Assembly (NCBI RefSeq): GCF_019049675.1
Contig: NZ_JAFMOW010000066.1
Coordinates: 62,001-126,000 of the forward strand
Length of the DNA stretch: 64,000 nucleotides
Reading direction: 5' to 3'
Source of the DNA: Rahnella bonaserana
Lineage (GTDB): Bacteria; Pseudomonadota; Gammaproteobacteria; Enterobacterales; Enterobacteriaceae
This document shows positions 30,528-38,012 of this stretch, in pieces. The first letter of the stretch is position 1, and each line of letters starts with the position of its first letter. Under the pieces are notes generated by a model that saw only the letters and a program-made list of their open reading frames with translations, did not search any database and had not been told where the DNA came from. A program made the translations under genes and the position numbers.

Positions 30528-30824
30528 TTACTCTTCACCTATCTTCTTCTTATCCACATGCCCCAGCGATCTCTCCGGGAAGCAGATATCGCGCACGCGC
30601 TGTTTGAGCGGCGCAGCATCCGGAAAACCGCCGTCACGTTTACGCTCCCAGATTAACTGGTCATCGACTTTAATCTCGTAGATCCCGCCGGTACCGGGGA
30701 TCAGCGTCACGGACGCCAGATCGGTACTGAACGAATTCAGCAACTCCTGCGCCATCCACGCAGCGCGCAGCAGCCAGTTACATTGGGAACAATAAGTGAT
30801 GGTGATGGCAGGCAGTTTTTCCAT
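30528..30824 (-). CDS. SelT/SelW/SelH-family (Rdx) protein, cysteine form
   Basis: 98 residues with a thioredoxin-like Rdx fold. The N-terminal redox motif is ITYCSQCNWLLRAAWMAQEL (Cys12 and Cys15, CxxC), where animal homologues have Cys-x-x-Sec. The LIPGTGGIYEIKVDDQLIWE strand and RKRDGGFPDAAPLKQRVRD end are characteristic of the bacterial family. Small cytosolic putative oxidoreductase with no established substrate. It is a lone gene on the minus strand between hsdR and a LysR gene; its stop is 43 bases from the hsdR stop on the other strand. Confidence 0.88.
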   Translation of the reverse strand: MEKLPAITITYCSQCNWLLRAAWMAQELLNSFSTDLASVTLIPGTGGIYEIKVDDQLIWERKRDGGFPDAAPLKQRVRDICFPERSLGHVDKKKIGEE

Positions 30825-30873
30825 AGTGCGGACCCTTTTATGAGGATTTTATCGATGTTTTAGAAAGCAGATA

Positions 30874-31776
30874 TTAATGTCCGCTACAGACCTGCGCCAG
30901 TTGTTGTCTAAGCCACTGATGCGCAGCAGAAAGATGCGAGCGTTCGTGCCACGCGGCGACTTTAGTAAAGCCGGGAATGTCCAGCGGTGGCGGCATCACT
31001 TCCAGTCCTGCCGCGTCGCGCACCAGCCGTTCCGGCACCACGGCGATTAAATCCGTGGTCTGTAAGACCGGCGGCAGCACCAGAAAACTGTTTACCGACA
31101 GCACCACATTGCGCTTTTTACCCAGCGCCTGAAGCGCGGTATCCGTCACGCCGGTAAAATTCTCTCCGCTCAGCGACACCAGCGCATGATCGTACTGACA
31201 AAAAGTCTCGAGTGAAATCTTCCCTTTATCCAGCGCCGGATGGCCTTTGCGCAGCGTACAAACGTACCGCTCATCGTATAAATGGCGGATATGCAGATCG
31301 GGTGGGGTTGTCTCCGGCGTCAGCAGCGCGAGGTCGATTTCACCGCGCTCCAGCCGACCCTGAATGGTCGAATCCTCAACCCGCTGGACTGACAGATGAA
31401 TGCCCGGCGCCCGCTTCTGTAGCAGGGAAAAGAACGGCACGATAATGACGCTCAGCGCGTAATCGGTGGCGGCGAGGGTAAACGTCATCTCGCAGTCAGC
31501 GGGCACAAAGACTTCCGGCTGCAACAGCGCCTCGATTTCCGCCATCACCCGTTTAACCGGTTTAGCCAGCGCCAGAGCGCGTTCAGTTGGCACGATGCCG
31601 TAGCGCGCCCGCACAAATAAGGGATCGTCAAAGCTTTCCCGCAGACGCGTCAGCATGCTGCTCACGGCGGGTTGCGTCAGGGAAAGCCGTTCTGCGGCGC
31701 GGGTCACGCTGCGTTCGTCGAGCAATGCATCGAAAGTCTTTAGCAGGTTGAGGTCGAGACTTTTCAGATTGCGCAT
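30874..31776 (-). CDS. LysR-family regulator divergent from xenA-like gene
   Basis: 300 residues from ATG 31776 (MRNLKSLDLNLLKTFDALLD); a 35-residue upstream extension exists but is basic, unlike the family, and would reach into the divergent promoter region. HTH at about 6-65 (SVTRAAERLSLTQPAVSSML), effector domain beyond. NodD/SyrM-like subgroup by the LNLLKTFDALLDERSVTRAA start. The divergent ene-reductase gene starts 122 bases away and is the probable target. Confidence 0.87.
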   Translation of the reverse strand: MRNLKSLDLNLLKTFDALLDERSVTRAAERLSLTQPAVSSMLTRLRESFDDPLFVRARYGIVPTERALALAKPVKRVMAEIEALLQPEVFVPADCEMTFTLAATDYALSVIIVPFFSLLQKRAPGIHLSVQRVEDSTIQGRLERGEIDLALLTPETTPPDLHIRHLYDERYVCTLRKGHPALDKGKISLETFCQYDHALVSLSGENFTGVTDTALQALGKKRNVVLSVNSFLVLPPVLQTTDLIAVVPERLVRDAAGLEVMPPPLDIPGFTKVAAWHERSHLSAAHQWLRQQLAQVCSGH

Positions 31777-31898
31777 GGGCAGGGCACCGATTGAGTTATA
31801 ACGAAATTTGATACGCACTATAATATTTCTACACTTCTGCTTATAGCTCTTTGGCAGCACTCTGTGTGCTGAATGTGCCAATCCACCGAGGAAAAATT

Positions 31899-32996
31899 AT
31901 GTCTGCACTATTTACGCCGTTTACCCTCAAAGACGTCACCTTAAAAAACCGTATTGCCGTTCCGCCGATGTGCCAGTATTCCGCCACTGATGGCGTGCCG
32001 AATGACTGGCATCAGGTGCATTACGCCACGCTGGCACGCGGCGGCGCGAGCCTGGTGATTGTCGAAGCGACGGCGGTTTCACCGGAAGGCCGTATCACCC
32101 CGGGATGTCTGGGGATCTGGAACGATGAACAGGCCGCTGAACTGGCGAAGATCGCCAAATCCATCAAAGCCGCAGGCGCGGTACCGGGGATCCAGATCGG
32201 CCACGCAGGCCGTAAAGCCAGCGCCAATCTGCCATGGGAAGGGGACGACCATATTGCTGAAGGCGATCCGCGTGGCTGGGCGACCATCGCGCCATCCGCG
32301 GTAGCATTCGGCAAACATCTGCCAAAAGTGCCAAAAGAAATGACCAAAGCCGACATCCAGCGCGTGATGGCCGATTTTGTCGCTGCCGCAAAACGCGCGC
32401 GCGATGCCGGTTTTGAATGGCTGGAGCTGCATTTCGCCCACGGCTATCTGGCGCAAAGCTTCTTCTCCGTGCATTCCAACACCCGTACCGACGAATACGG
32501 CGGTGATTTCGCCGGTCGCAGCCGTTTCCTGATTGAAACTTTCGACGCCGTTAATGCCGTCTGGCCGAAAAACCTGCCAATCACCGCGCGTTTTGGCGTG
32601 ATCGAATACGATGGCCGTGATGAAGAAACCCTGGCGGAATCTATCGAACTGACCCGTATTCTGCGTGAGAAAGGGCTGGATATGCTTAACGTCAGCGTCG
32701 GTTTCTCGACCTGGGAAGCACAGATCCCATGGGGTGCTGGTTTCCTTGCACCGGTGTCGCGCCGCGTGCGTGCCGAAGCCGGTTTACCGGTGGCAAGTTC
32801 ATGGGGTGTCGCTTCCGCTGAAATCGCCGAACGCTGCATCAGCGAACAAGATATGGATCTGGTGATGATTGGCCGCGCTATGCTCGCCAACCCGCATTAT
32901 CCGTATGCGCTGGCGAAAGAGCTGGGCGAAGACAACCCTTCATGGGTTCTGCCTGCGCCTTATGCACACTGGCTTGAGCGTTACAGCATCAGCTGA
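31899..32996 (+). CDS. XenA-like NADPH:flavin ene-reductase (old yellow enzyme family)
   Basis: FMN-dependent reductase of activated C=C bonds (2-cyclohexenone, nitroesters in known XenA/YqjM enzymes). 365 residues starting MSALFTPFTLKDVTLKNRIA behind GAGGAAAA. It follows Pseudomonas XenA closely: PPMCQYSATDG (the Cys that tunes FMN in class III enzymes), GIQIGHAGRKAS, ELHFAHGYLAQSFFSVHSN (substrate His pair region), ARFGVIEYDGRDE, and the C-terminal PAPYAHWLERY whose Trp enters the partner active site. A terminator follows. The regulator is the divergent LysR. Confidence 0.92.
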   Translation: MSALFTPFTLKDVTLKNRIAVPPMCQYSATDGVPNDWHQVHYATLARGGASLVIVEATAVSPEGRITPGCLGIWNDEQAAELAKIAKSIKAAGAVPGIQIGHAGRKASANLPWEGDDHIAEGDPRGWATIAPSAVAFGKHLPKVPKEMTKADIQRVMADFVAAAKRARDAGFEWLELHFAHGYLAQSFFSVHSNTRTDEYGGDFAGRSRFLIETFDAVNAVWPKNLPITARFGVIEYDGRDEETLAESIELTRILREKGLDMLNVSVGFSTWEAQIPWGAGFLAPVSRRVRAEAGLPVASSWGVASAEIAERCISEQDMDLVMIGRAMLANPHYPYALAKELGEDNPSWVLPAPYAHWLERYSIS

Positions 32997-33027
32997 TATT
33001 CGTTTTACATCAGCGCATTAACCCACA

Positions 33028-33057
33028 AGGCAGAAGCTTTCTTCTGCCTGTTTTTTT
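33028..33057 (+). terminator. Terminator of the xenA-like gene
   Basis: AGGCAGAAG-cttt-CTTCTGCCT followed by GTTTTTTT. Confidence 0.9.
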
Positions 33058-33187
33058 GTCCGGCGCTCAGATATAAAAATAATGAATATTTATTATCAAA
33101 ATCGGTGATTTCCGTAATATCTCGGCGATGCGTATTCTTTGTGAACACCAGCCAGCAGGCTGTTCCACAGACATTAAGGAAACACAC

Positions 33188-33691
33188 ATGAATGCGATCA
33201 ACTGGCCGGAAGGCTATATCCCCGGCGAAACCGACAACTTCGCGTCTAACGAAATGATCATCACCGGCGTGACCGTGGAAGAACTCTGGGCACAACTTGA
33301 TAACACTGCCGCCTGGCCGGTTTACTACAGTAATGCATCTGATATTGACTTCCACGACGGCAGCGGACCGGGCCTGAGCGACGGCGCACGTTTTCGTTTC
33401 AGCACCTTTGGTTTTCCGGTGGAAGCGCAGATTAATGAATACGTCCCGCCGGTCAAAGGCCAGCCAGCGCGAATGGCGTGGCACGGCTGGGCAGAAGGCG
33501 ATGCCGACACCCGTCTCGACGTGCATCACGCGTGGCTTATCGAAGAACTGTCCGGCGGCCGCGTACGTATCCTGACGCAGGAAACGCAAAATGGAAAACC
33601 CGCACGCGAACTGGCGATAACGCGACCTAATCCGATGATCAACGGTCATCAGGAATGGCTCGACGGGATGATTAAAGCGGCGCGGGGATAG
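33188..33691 (+). CDS. SRPBCC-domain protein
   Basis: 167 residues from ATG 33188, behind AAGGAAACACAC. START/Bet v1-like fold: MNAINWPEGYIPGETDNFAS, then ITGVTVEELWAQLDNTAAWP (the W-P-x-W/Y-like entry motif), a central FRFSTFGFPVEAQINEYVP strand pair and the LDVHHAWLIEELSGGRVRIL strand. Such proteins bind hydrophobic ligands or polyketide-like compounds. It has its own gap and possibly its own promoter after the ene-reductase terminator. Ligand unknown. Confidence 0.85.
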   Translation: MNAINWPEGYIPGETDNFASNEMIITGVTVEELWAQLDNTAAWPVYYSNASDIDFHDGSGPGLSDGARFRFSTFGFPVEAQINEYVPPVKGQPARMAWHGWAEGDADTRLDVHHAWLIEELSGGRVRILTQETQNGKPARELAITRPNPMINGHQEWLDGMIKAARG

Positions 33692-33740
33692 CTGATCATC
33701 CGGCTGGCGAGTGAAAAGTAATAAGCTGACGTATAAAGTA

Positions 33741-33767
33741 AGATCCCGCCAACAAGGGCGGGATTGA
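33741..33767. terminator. Terminator between SRPBCC gene and the CDI array
   Basis: ATCCCGCC-aacaag-GGCGGGAT; lies at the convergence of the plus-strand SRPBCC gene and the last minus-strand immunity gene. Confidence 0.7.
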
Positions 33768-33771
33768 GCGA

Positions 33772-34020
33772 TCAACTTAAATCTAAAGAGACGAGTTGCC
33801 CGTCATCACCAAAAATAATTGTCACCATTCCGTAAGGGCAATCAGCCGTGATGACTTTGTTTTTAAGCTCTTCATCTATGCAGTGTGAAGTCTTCTGCGT
33901 TTGATCATCAAATCGGATTTCAAGGAAATAACCTTCGCCGTTGTTCACATGAGGCAATACATCTTTTTCACCTCGTGTCGCAAGATATTTTTGTATTTCT
34001 TCAATATGTATTTTTGCCAT
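33772..34020 (-). CDS. Orphan immunity protein, module 4 (cdiI-like)
   Basis: 82 residues from ATG 34020 (MAKIHIEEIQKYLATRGEKD), an acidic small protein of the size and layout of CdiI/polymorphic-toxin immunity proteins. Its start lies 14 bases after the stop (34037-34035) of the frame that encodes the end of the toxin domain upstream, the usual toxin-immunity spacing. The frame is intact while the toxin is frameshifted. I recognise no specific family. Confidence 0.72.
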   Translation of the reverse strand: MAKIHIEEIQKYLATRGEKDVLPHVNNGEGYFLEIRFDDQTQKTSHCIDEELKNKVITADCPYGMVTIIFGDDGQLVSLDLS

Positions 34021-34034
34021 TCTCGTTAAACACC

Positions 34035-35007
34035 TCAAGATATAGGAACAAAAGAACCTTTCTCGATAAGATTTTTCACTTGGTTTGGCCTTATAGGGCC
34101 GACAGATATTATCTTCATTTCATTATTTGGTAGTGTGATGCGAAAAATTTTTCATCAACACTTTGTATTACATTGATATGGCCACTCCTTGCTTCATAAA
34201 CGCATACTGCTGCGGGGTTGTTAGCTAACTTCTGGAGCTCCGCAGCGTTAAGCTTCCCAGATAAATTACCCAACCGCGTGTCATTTAATTGAGCGTACAC
34301 TCGATCAGCTATATTAAAGATTCCAGTCACCTGAGCGCCTTTTGTCATTACCCAATTAAGGCTAGTGCGCGTTCAGCAGGTAATGAACTTAATAGTGCTA
34401 ACGCAAAGTTTTCTGGATTTTTTGCATTCAATAATGCCATCACAGTGTCTGATCCTGGATTATTTTCCAAGATAGCTTTGATGACATCCTCAGGTAGATC
34501 GCCTTTTATGTATTGATTACGGATTGTTTGTTTTTCTTGAACAGTCAGATTTGGATCTTGCAAAAGCTCTTTTCCTAAAGAGGCGGCACCTTCAAAATAC
34601 TTACCATCCTGAATACCAAAGGCATCGCCGAGGCTCAGCGCATTATTCTCAATCTCATTCTTCCCGCCCTTAGCCCCATCGATCCCCGAGCTTACATCTC
34701 CTCCGACGACGCCACCGGCGATCCCTGAGGCTAACGTTGCCAGCGCAACCACGCCTTGTTTCTCTTCTTCGCTCAGATTTTTGATGTCTTTGCCCGGATA
34801 GAGCGCTTCGGCGATGTATTTCGCGCCTGCGGCTGACAGCCCGGCACCGGCCGCGCCCGCAGCGGCATTGCCGCCTTGCATTTCGGCGACGACGGCACCG
34901 GCCAGCGCGTGGCTGATTATGCGCTGGGCGCCTTCGGCGGTGATCGCCTGTACGGCTTTCTGTTTATCGCTGCCGGTGCTGAAGTCATTTAACGCGGTGT
35001 CAGATTT
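34035..35007 (-). pseudogene. Orphan CdiA C-terminal module 4 (pretoxin plus frameshifted toxin)
   Basis: Headless CdiA fragment: the frame begins directly after an in-frame TAA (35010-35008) inside a GCTCTTTAA element. It carries the pretoxin-VENN region (GAQRIISHALAGAVVAEM, then GGNAAAGAAGAGLSAAG, with IENNALS as the VENN motif). It breaks at TAATG (34348) into a second frame (MTKGAQVTGIFNIADRVYAQ...) and breaks again in a run AAAAATTTTT near 34145. A third frame (RITLPNNEMKIISVGPIRPN...) then reaches TGA at 34035, just before the immunity gene. Two frameshifts mean no intact toxin. Toxin family not recognised. Confidence 0.75.
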
Positions 35008-35150
35008 TTAAAGAGCGTCTGGATTAACGACTTTAGGTCATTTACTAAGTGACTCAGACTTCACCTTTTAAGGAGACCAGCGGGGGTACGCATCGATGTG
35101 CTGCTGCAGAATGACAGATAAAAAAATCCCTACCGCAAGGGTTGGGATTT
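35006..35150 (-). repeat. Module leader repeat, copy B (heads module 4)
   Basis: About 110-130 bases shared with 36572-36700: on the minus strand both contain CATTCNGCNGCAGCACATCG, then ACCCCGCTGG, then AAAAGGTGAAGTCTGA, then CACTTAGTAAAT, then GTTAATCCAGACGCTCTT and TAAAAA, where the CdiA fragment starts. I judge the two copies roughly 85% identical by eye. Confidence 0.75.
35120..35150 (-). terminator. Terminator after the SUKH immunity gene
   Basis: On the minus strand AATCCCAACCC-ttgc-GGTAGGGATT followed by TTTTT; separates module 3 from module 4. Confidence 0.8.
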
Positions 35151-35165
35151 TCCTTTTTAGCTGTA

Positions 35166-35630
35166 TTAACTTAATGCTGCTACGATTTGATCGTAAAAAA
35201 AGTCTCCAAAATCATCGTAATATGATTTAAAAGCTGCTGATTGTTCTTTTAGACCCGGAGCCCACAGTAAGATTATATTTCCTTGTTTTTTTGTACAGTC
35301 CATCACAACATAATCGCCATCACCTGTTGAACTTACAATCACATAATTTTCAGGTAAATTTGATTCTTGCCGCTCTTTAATGGTTAACCATATAGCATCG
35401 GGTATACCGGAATTGATAAAATCTGATTTTATGATTCCATAAAATTCTTGTCCTGCGATATCACCACAACCTAAGTTTTTTAGAAAAAACCTATAGCTAT
35501 CAGGAAACTCAACACCAAGAGTTTTCTCTGCAAGATCAATAAGTTTTTCTTCTTTAACACCCTCAAAATCAGCATCATCTTGATGCTGATTTATTATAGA
35601 GATGGCCTTTCTAACATTATCGACACTCAT
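35166..35630 (-). CDS. SMI1/KNR4 (SUKH) family immunity protein, module 3
   Basis: 154 residues. SUKH-fold proteins are widespread immunity proteins for nuclease toxins. Seen landmarks: the N-terminal helix ISIINQHQDD..., the LGVEFPDSYRFFLKNLGCGD core motif, YGIIKSDF, YVIVSSTGDGDYVVMDCT, and the C-terminal aromatic cluster SYYDDFGDFFYDQI. It starts 9 bases after the LHH-nuclease toxin stop, fitting a cognate pair. Frame intact. Confidence 0.9.
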   Translation of the reverse strand: MSVDNVRKAISIINQHQDDADFEGVKEEKLIDLAEKTLGVEFPDSYRFFLKNLGCGDIAGQEFYGIIKSDFINSGIPDAIWLTIKERQESNLPENYVIVSSTGDGDYVVMDCTKKQGNIILLWAPGLKEQSAAFKSYYDDFGDFFYDQIVAALS

Positions 35631-35639
35631 AATTACCTA

Positions 35640-35931
35640 CTATTTGAAATCATTAGCCCTCTGTTTCCAGTAATCAGAGCGCCATTTGTTAAATTCATTA
35701 CGATCAATGCCGGAAGGTATTTTGTTATCATTAATATGAATAACACTATGATTATCCTTATGAAAACTCTGCGTAACTTCCGCTATCGGACCATCTTGCT
35801 TTTGTAACATATGATGAAGATTTACAGATTGACCATTTGAATCCAAAGGAGCGAGACCTTTCTCCATTCTTTGGATATTGGATCGCCCTCTGGAATCCAC
35901 AGTATTAGGATCAAATAAATCAGATCGTGCC
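35640..35931 (-). pseudogene. LHH-family nuclease toxin domain, module 3
   Basis: The frame reads SDLFDPNTVDSRGRSNIQRM, then VNLHHMLQKQ, then HINDNKIPSGIDRNEFNKWR. VNLHH defines the LHH group of the HNH/ENDO VII nuclease superfamily, a common CdiA/Rhs toxin tip; it is complete to its stop at 35640. The upstream hemagglutinin fragment is in a different frame and ends in TGA at 35920, so the domain has no native start and is classed as a pseudogene unless re-initiated. The matching SUKH immunity gene follows at once. Confidence 0.82.
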
Positions 35932-36573
35932 GTCCGCGACAGCGGAACCGGTGGTGCTGGTGGCGCTGCCGTCGTTGTTCAGCCCGGCGAGCATGCCGTT
36001 AGCCATATTGCCCATGAATTGCGACGTGGTGTGGCCGCTGGAGCTCATGCTGGCGCTGCTGCTCTCGACGCTGTAATCGGCTTTGTTGCGGATGTCGTTC
36101 CAGCCCAGCGTGCCGGTATCGAGGCGGTTTTTGTCCGACGCGGCACCGGAGGCAATCACGCCGCCGTTAAGCTGGGTGTGGTTGCCGACGGTGATGTCGA
36201 AGCCGCCGTTGCCCGCGAATATGCCGCTCTGGTCGGTGACGCTGGCATAGTCGGCGTTCATTTTGTCCTGCGTCAGGCTGATATACCCGCTGCCGCCACC
36301 GCCGCCCCAGGTGAAGCTGCCGCCCGCTGCGGCGCTCTGCTGTTTCGAATCGTAATGTTCGGTGTCCTGCAGGCTTTCGACCGTCAGGTTGCGGCCAATC
36401 TCAGCGGTGATCTGCTCACCGGAAACCTGAGCGCCTCTGATGTTCAGATCGTTACCGGCATTGATGTTCAGGTTGTTGCCTGCGCCGGTTTCGGAATTCG
36501 TCCAGGTGGTGCCGTCGCCGTGGTTTTTGCCTGCGGCAGCGTTGACGTCGGCGAAGATTCTGATGCCAGGTTT
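35920..36573 (-). pseudogene. CdiA filament (FHA repeat) fragment, module 3
   Basis: A 217-codon headless fragment whose frame starts after TAA (36576-36574). It contains adhesin repeats of the FHA type (NNLNINAGNDLNIRGAQVSG, then ISLTQDKMNADYASVTDQSG, then GNHTQLNGGVIASGAAS). It ends SAVADGTI-stop where the sequence jumps frame into the LHH toxin. The VENN/pretoxin section that should join stalk and toxin is missing, so there is an internal deletion. Composition is GC-rich against the AT-rich toxin and immunity parts. Confidence 0.8.
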
Positions 36574-36720
36574 TTAAAGAGCGTCTGGATTAACGGCCTA
36601 GCTTATTTACTAAGTGAATCAGACTTCACCTTTTCCGGAGGCCAGCGGGGTAGGCAACGATGTGCTGCGGCTGAATGATAGATAACAAGATCCCGGCGAC
36701 TAGGCCGGGATCTTGTTGTA
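36572..36720 (-). repeat. Module leader repeat, copy A (heads module 3)
   Basis: Partner of the 35006-35150 repeat. Same order of blocks, ending in GTTAATCCAGACGCTCTT and TAAAAA at the CdiA fragment junction; preceded by the terminator of module 2. Confidence 0.75.
36684..36717 (-). terminator. Terminator after module 2 immunity gene
   Basis: AACAAGATCCCGGC / GCCGGGATCTTGTT, a perfect 14-bp stem with a 6-base loop five bases from the immunity stop. Confidence 0.75.
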
Positions 36721-36721
36721 T

Positions 36722-36988
36722 TTAATGGGTTATTAATATATTTACTAACTTCTCAGCAATAGCACGTTCCACATCTTCATTACCATCCAAACACATGTAA
36801 TCATTAACAACCCACCGAAGGTAAGTATAGATTTCGTTAACACTTTTTCCTTGATTAAGCATCTCAGAGATTGGGTGTACATATGAGTCATATTCATCCT
36901 GAGCGTCTGGTAAATCACTAACACCGATTGGATCCCAATCGTGCAGTAAAATGGTTCTTATTTTTTCATATAGCATTACATTATTCAT
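36722..36988 (-). CDS. Orphan immunity protein, module 2
   Basis: 88 residues, acidic, starting MNNVMLYEKIRTILLHDWDP. The segment LLHDWDPIGVSDLPDAQDEY is characteristic of a group of small immunity-like proteins found behind CDI/Rhs toxins. The start overlaps the toxin stop by 8 bases. Frame intact. Confidence 0.75.
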   Translation of the reverse strand: MNNVMLYEKIRTILLHDWDPIGVSDLPDAQDEYDSYVHPISEMLNQGKSVNEIYTYLRWVVNDYMCLDGNEDVERAIAEKLVNILITH

Positions 36989-37517
36989 TTTTCGGTGCCC
37001 CTGGAATAACTGTCACAACACTCCCAGTATTTGAGTTAACAATTACACGCAAATTATTTGTCGAATCATAGTAACCAGTCGTCCCAGATTTAGTGGAATA
37101 TTGTGTTCCAGTCTTGATTGTATTTTCTATTGCTGATGGTGGAATTCCTCTTCCTTGCATACGGTCAACAGCATGGGCTGAGTAATTCCGTTCACCGATA
37201 ACTGTGGATACGTTGGAGCCTTTAGTATTTATGGGATCCCCACTTCTTCCCGTAGGATTGTATGATCCACCACGTGGCCCTCCGCCTAAATCCACCATCC
37301 ATCGGATCAACCAAGGATTTACAAGTCATTGGACTACAATTACGCCCCAGCGCATTATTCTCAACAACAACTTTATCCGTTGCGAAGTCGGCCAGTGCAC
37401 ACTAACTTTCCCAGTGCTATCAGTATATTGCAGGCCATTTCCGCCTGTGCATTCTGATGGTCGGACGCCCCCCCCCGACGTGCACTTTTGCACCCTGTAA
37501 GCCACTTTCCCCGGCGC
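36981..37517 (-). pseudogene. Orphan CdiA C-terminal module 2 (VENN plus DUF4258-like toxin), degraded
   Basis: The last 100 or so residues (36981-37310) look like a DUF4258/RelE-like RNase toxin tip: YSAHAVDRMQGRGIPPSAIE, then YYDSTNNLRVIVNSNTGSVV. Upstream, ALADFATDKVVVENNALGRN with a true VENN motif is readable in a second frame (about 37350-37400), and a third frame covers the start of the fragment, across a run of eight C at about 37469. At least two frame breaks separate the leader from the toxin, so a full product is not expected. Immunity overlaps the 3' end. Confidence 0.72.
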
Positions 37518-37529
37518 TGTTAAAGAGCA
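37518..37529 (-). promoter_or_regulatory. boxA-like element heading module 2
   Basis: Minus strand TGCTCTTTAACA, identical to the ribosomal RNA operon boxA bound by NusB/NusE. Related GCTCTTTAA cores head modules 3 (36574-36582) and 4 (35008-35016) at the same relative position. Function as an antitermination or RNA-binding site is inferred. Confidence 0.55.
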
Positions 37530-37611
37530 GTCAACCACAACCGCAACAGTTTATTTGTGTGATCACTGCCAAACGACCACCGGTCGGGAAGTGGGGCTGA
37601 CGGCTGACAGG

Positions 37612-37642
37612 TAAAAAAAATCCCAACCGCAAGGGTTGGGAC
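37612..37642 (-). terminator. Terminator after module 1 immunity gene
   Basis: Minus strand TCCCAACC-cttgc-GGTTGGGA followed by eight T; separates module 1 from module 2. Confidence 0.88.
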
Positions 37643-37650
37643 CTATTTTA

Positions 37651-37977
37651 TTATGGGCCAACCCACGTTAATTTTGGCTTCAAATCGTCAGGCACTATAT
37701 TAAATAGCTCTTTTATATAAATACAATGCTGATTGTAATTTGGAGATATATCTTCATTACATTTTTCAAAGTAATATTTCGCTTGATTATTTAAAAACCA
37801 TATATCGTGTTCTTTAAAATCCTTATCTAGGATAGTAAGCGTCAAATTATGAACAAGTTCAGCTTCCAGATAGCAAGATAAATCCACGCTTTTTTCTTTC
37901 TTTTCCAGCCGCTGTAGATTTCGTATATAAGGCAGTGCAAGCCCTAACATTTTTACGTATATCTCATTTTTATACAT
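37651..37977 (-). CDS. Immunity protein, module 1 (cdiI-like)
   Basis: 108 residues from ATG 37977 (MYKNEIYVKMLGLALPYIRN), which has GAGG 9 bases upstream; a GTG at 38016 overlapping the toxin stop would add 13 residues. The IRNLQRLEKKEKS..CYLEAELVHNL and DHDIWFLN-like (here EHDIWFLNNQAKYY) segments recall a CDI immunity group whose members protect against ParB-like toxin tips, by memory. Intact, AT-rich. Confidence 0.75.
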   Translation of the reverse strand: MYKNEIYVKMLGLALPYIRNLQRLEKKEKSVDLSCYLEAELVHNLTLTILDKDFKEHDIWFLNNQAKYYFEKCNEDISPNYNQHCIYIKELFNIVPDDLKPKLTWVGP

Positions 37978-38012
37978 GTATCCATCCTCATGATTAATAT
38001 GAATAAAACTCA

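Noticed and set aside
35878..36678. 266-codon plus-strand frame over the CDI array
   Set aside because: It mirrors the FHA-repeat stalk fragment on the minus strand, where all recognised motifs lie.
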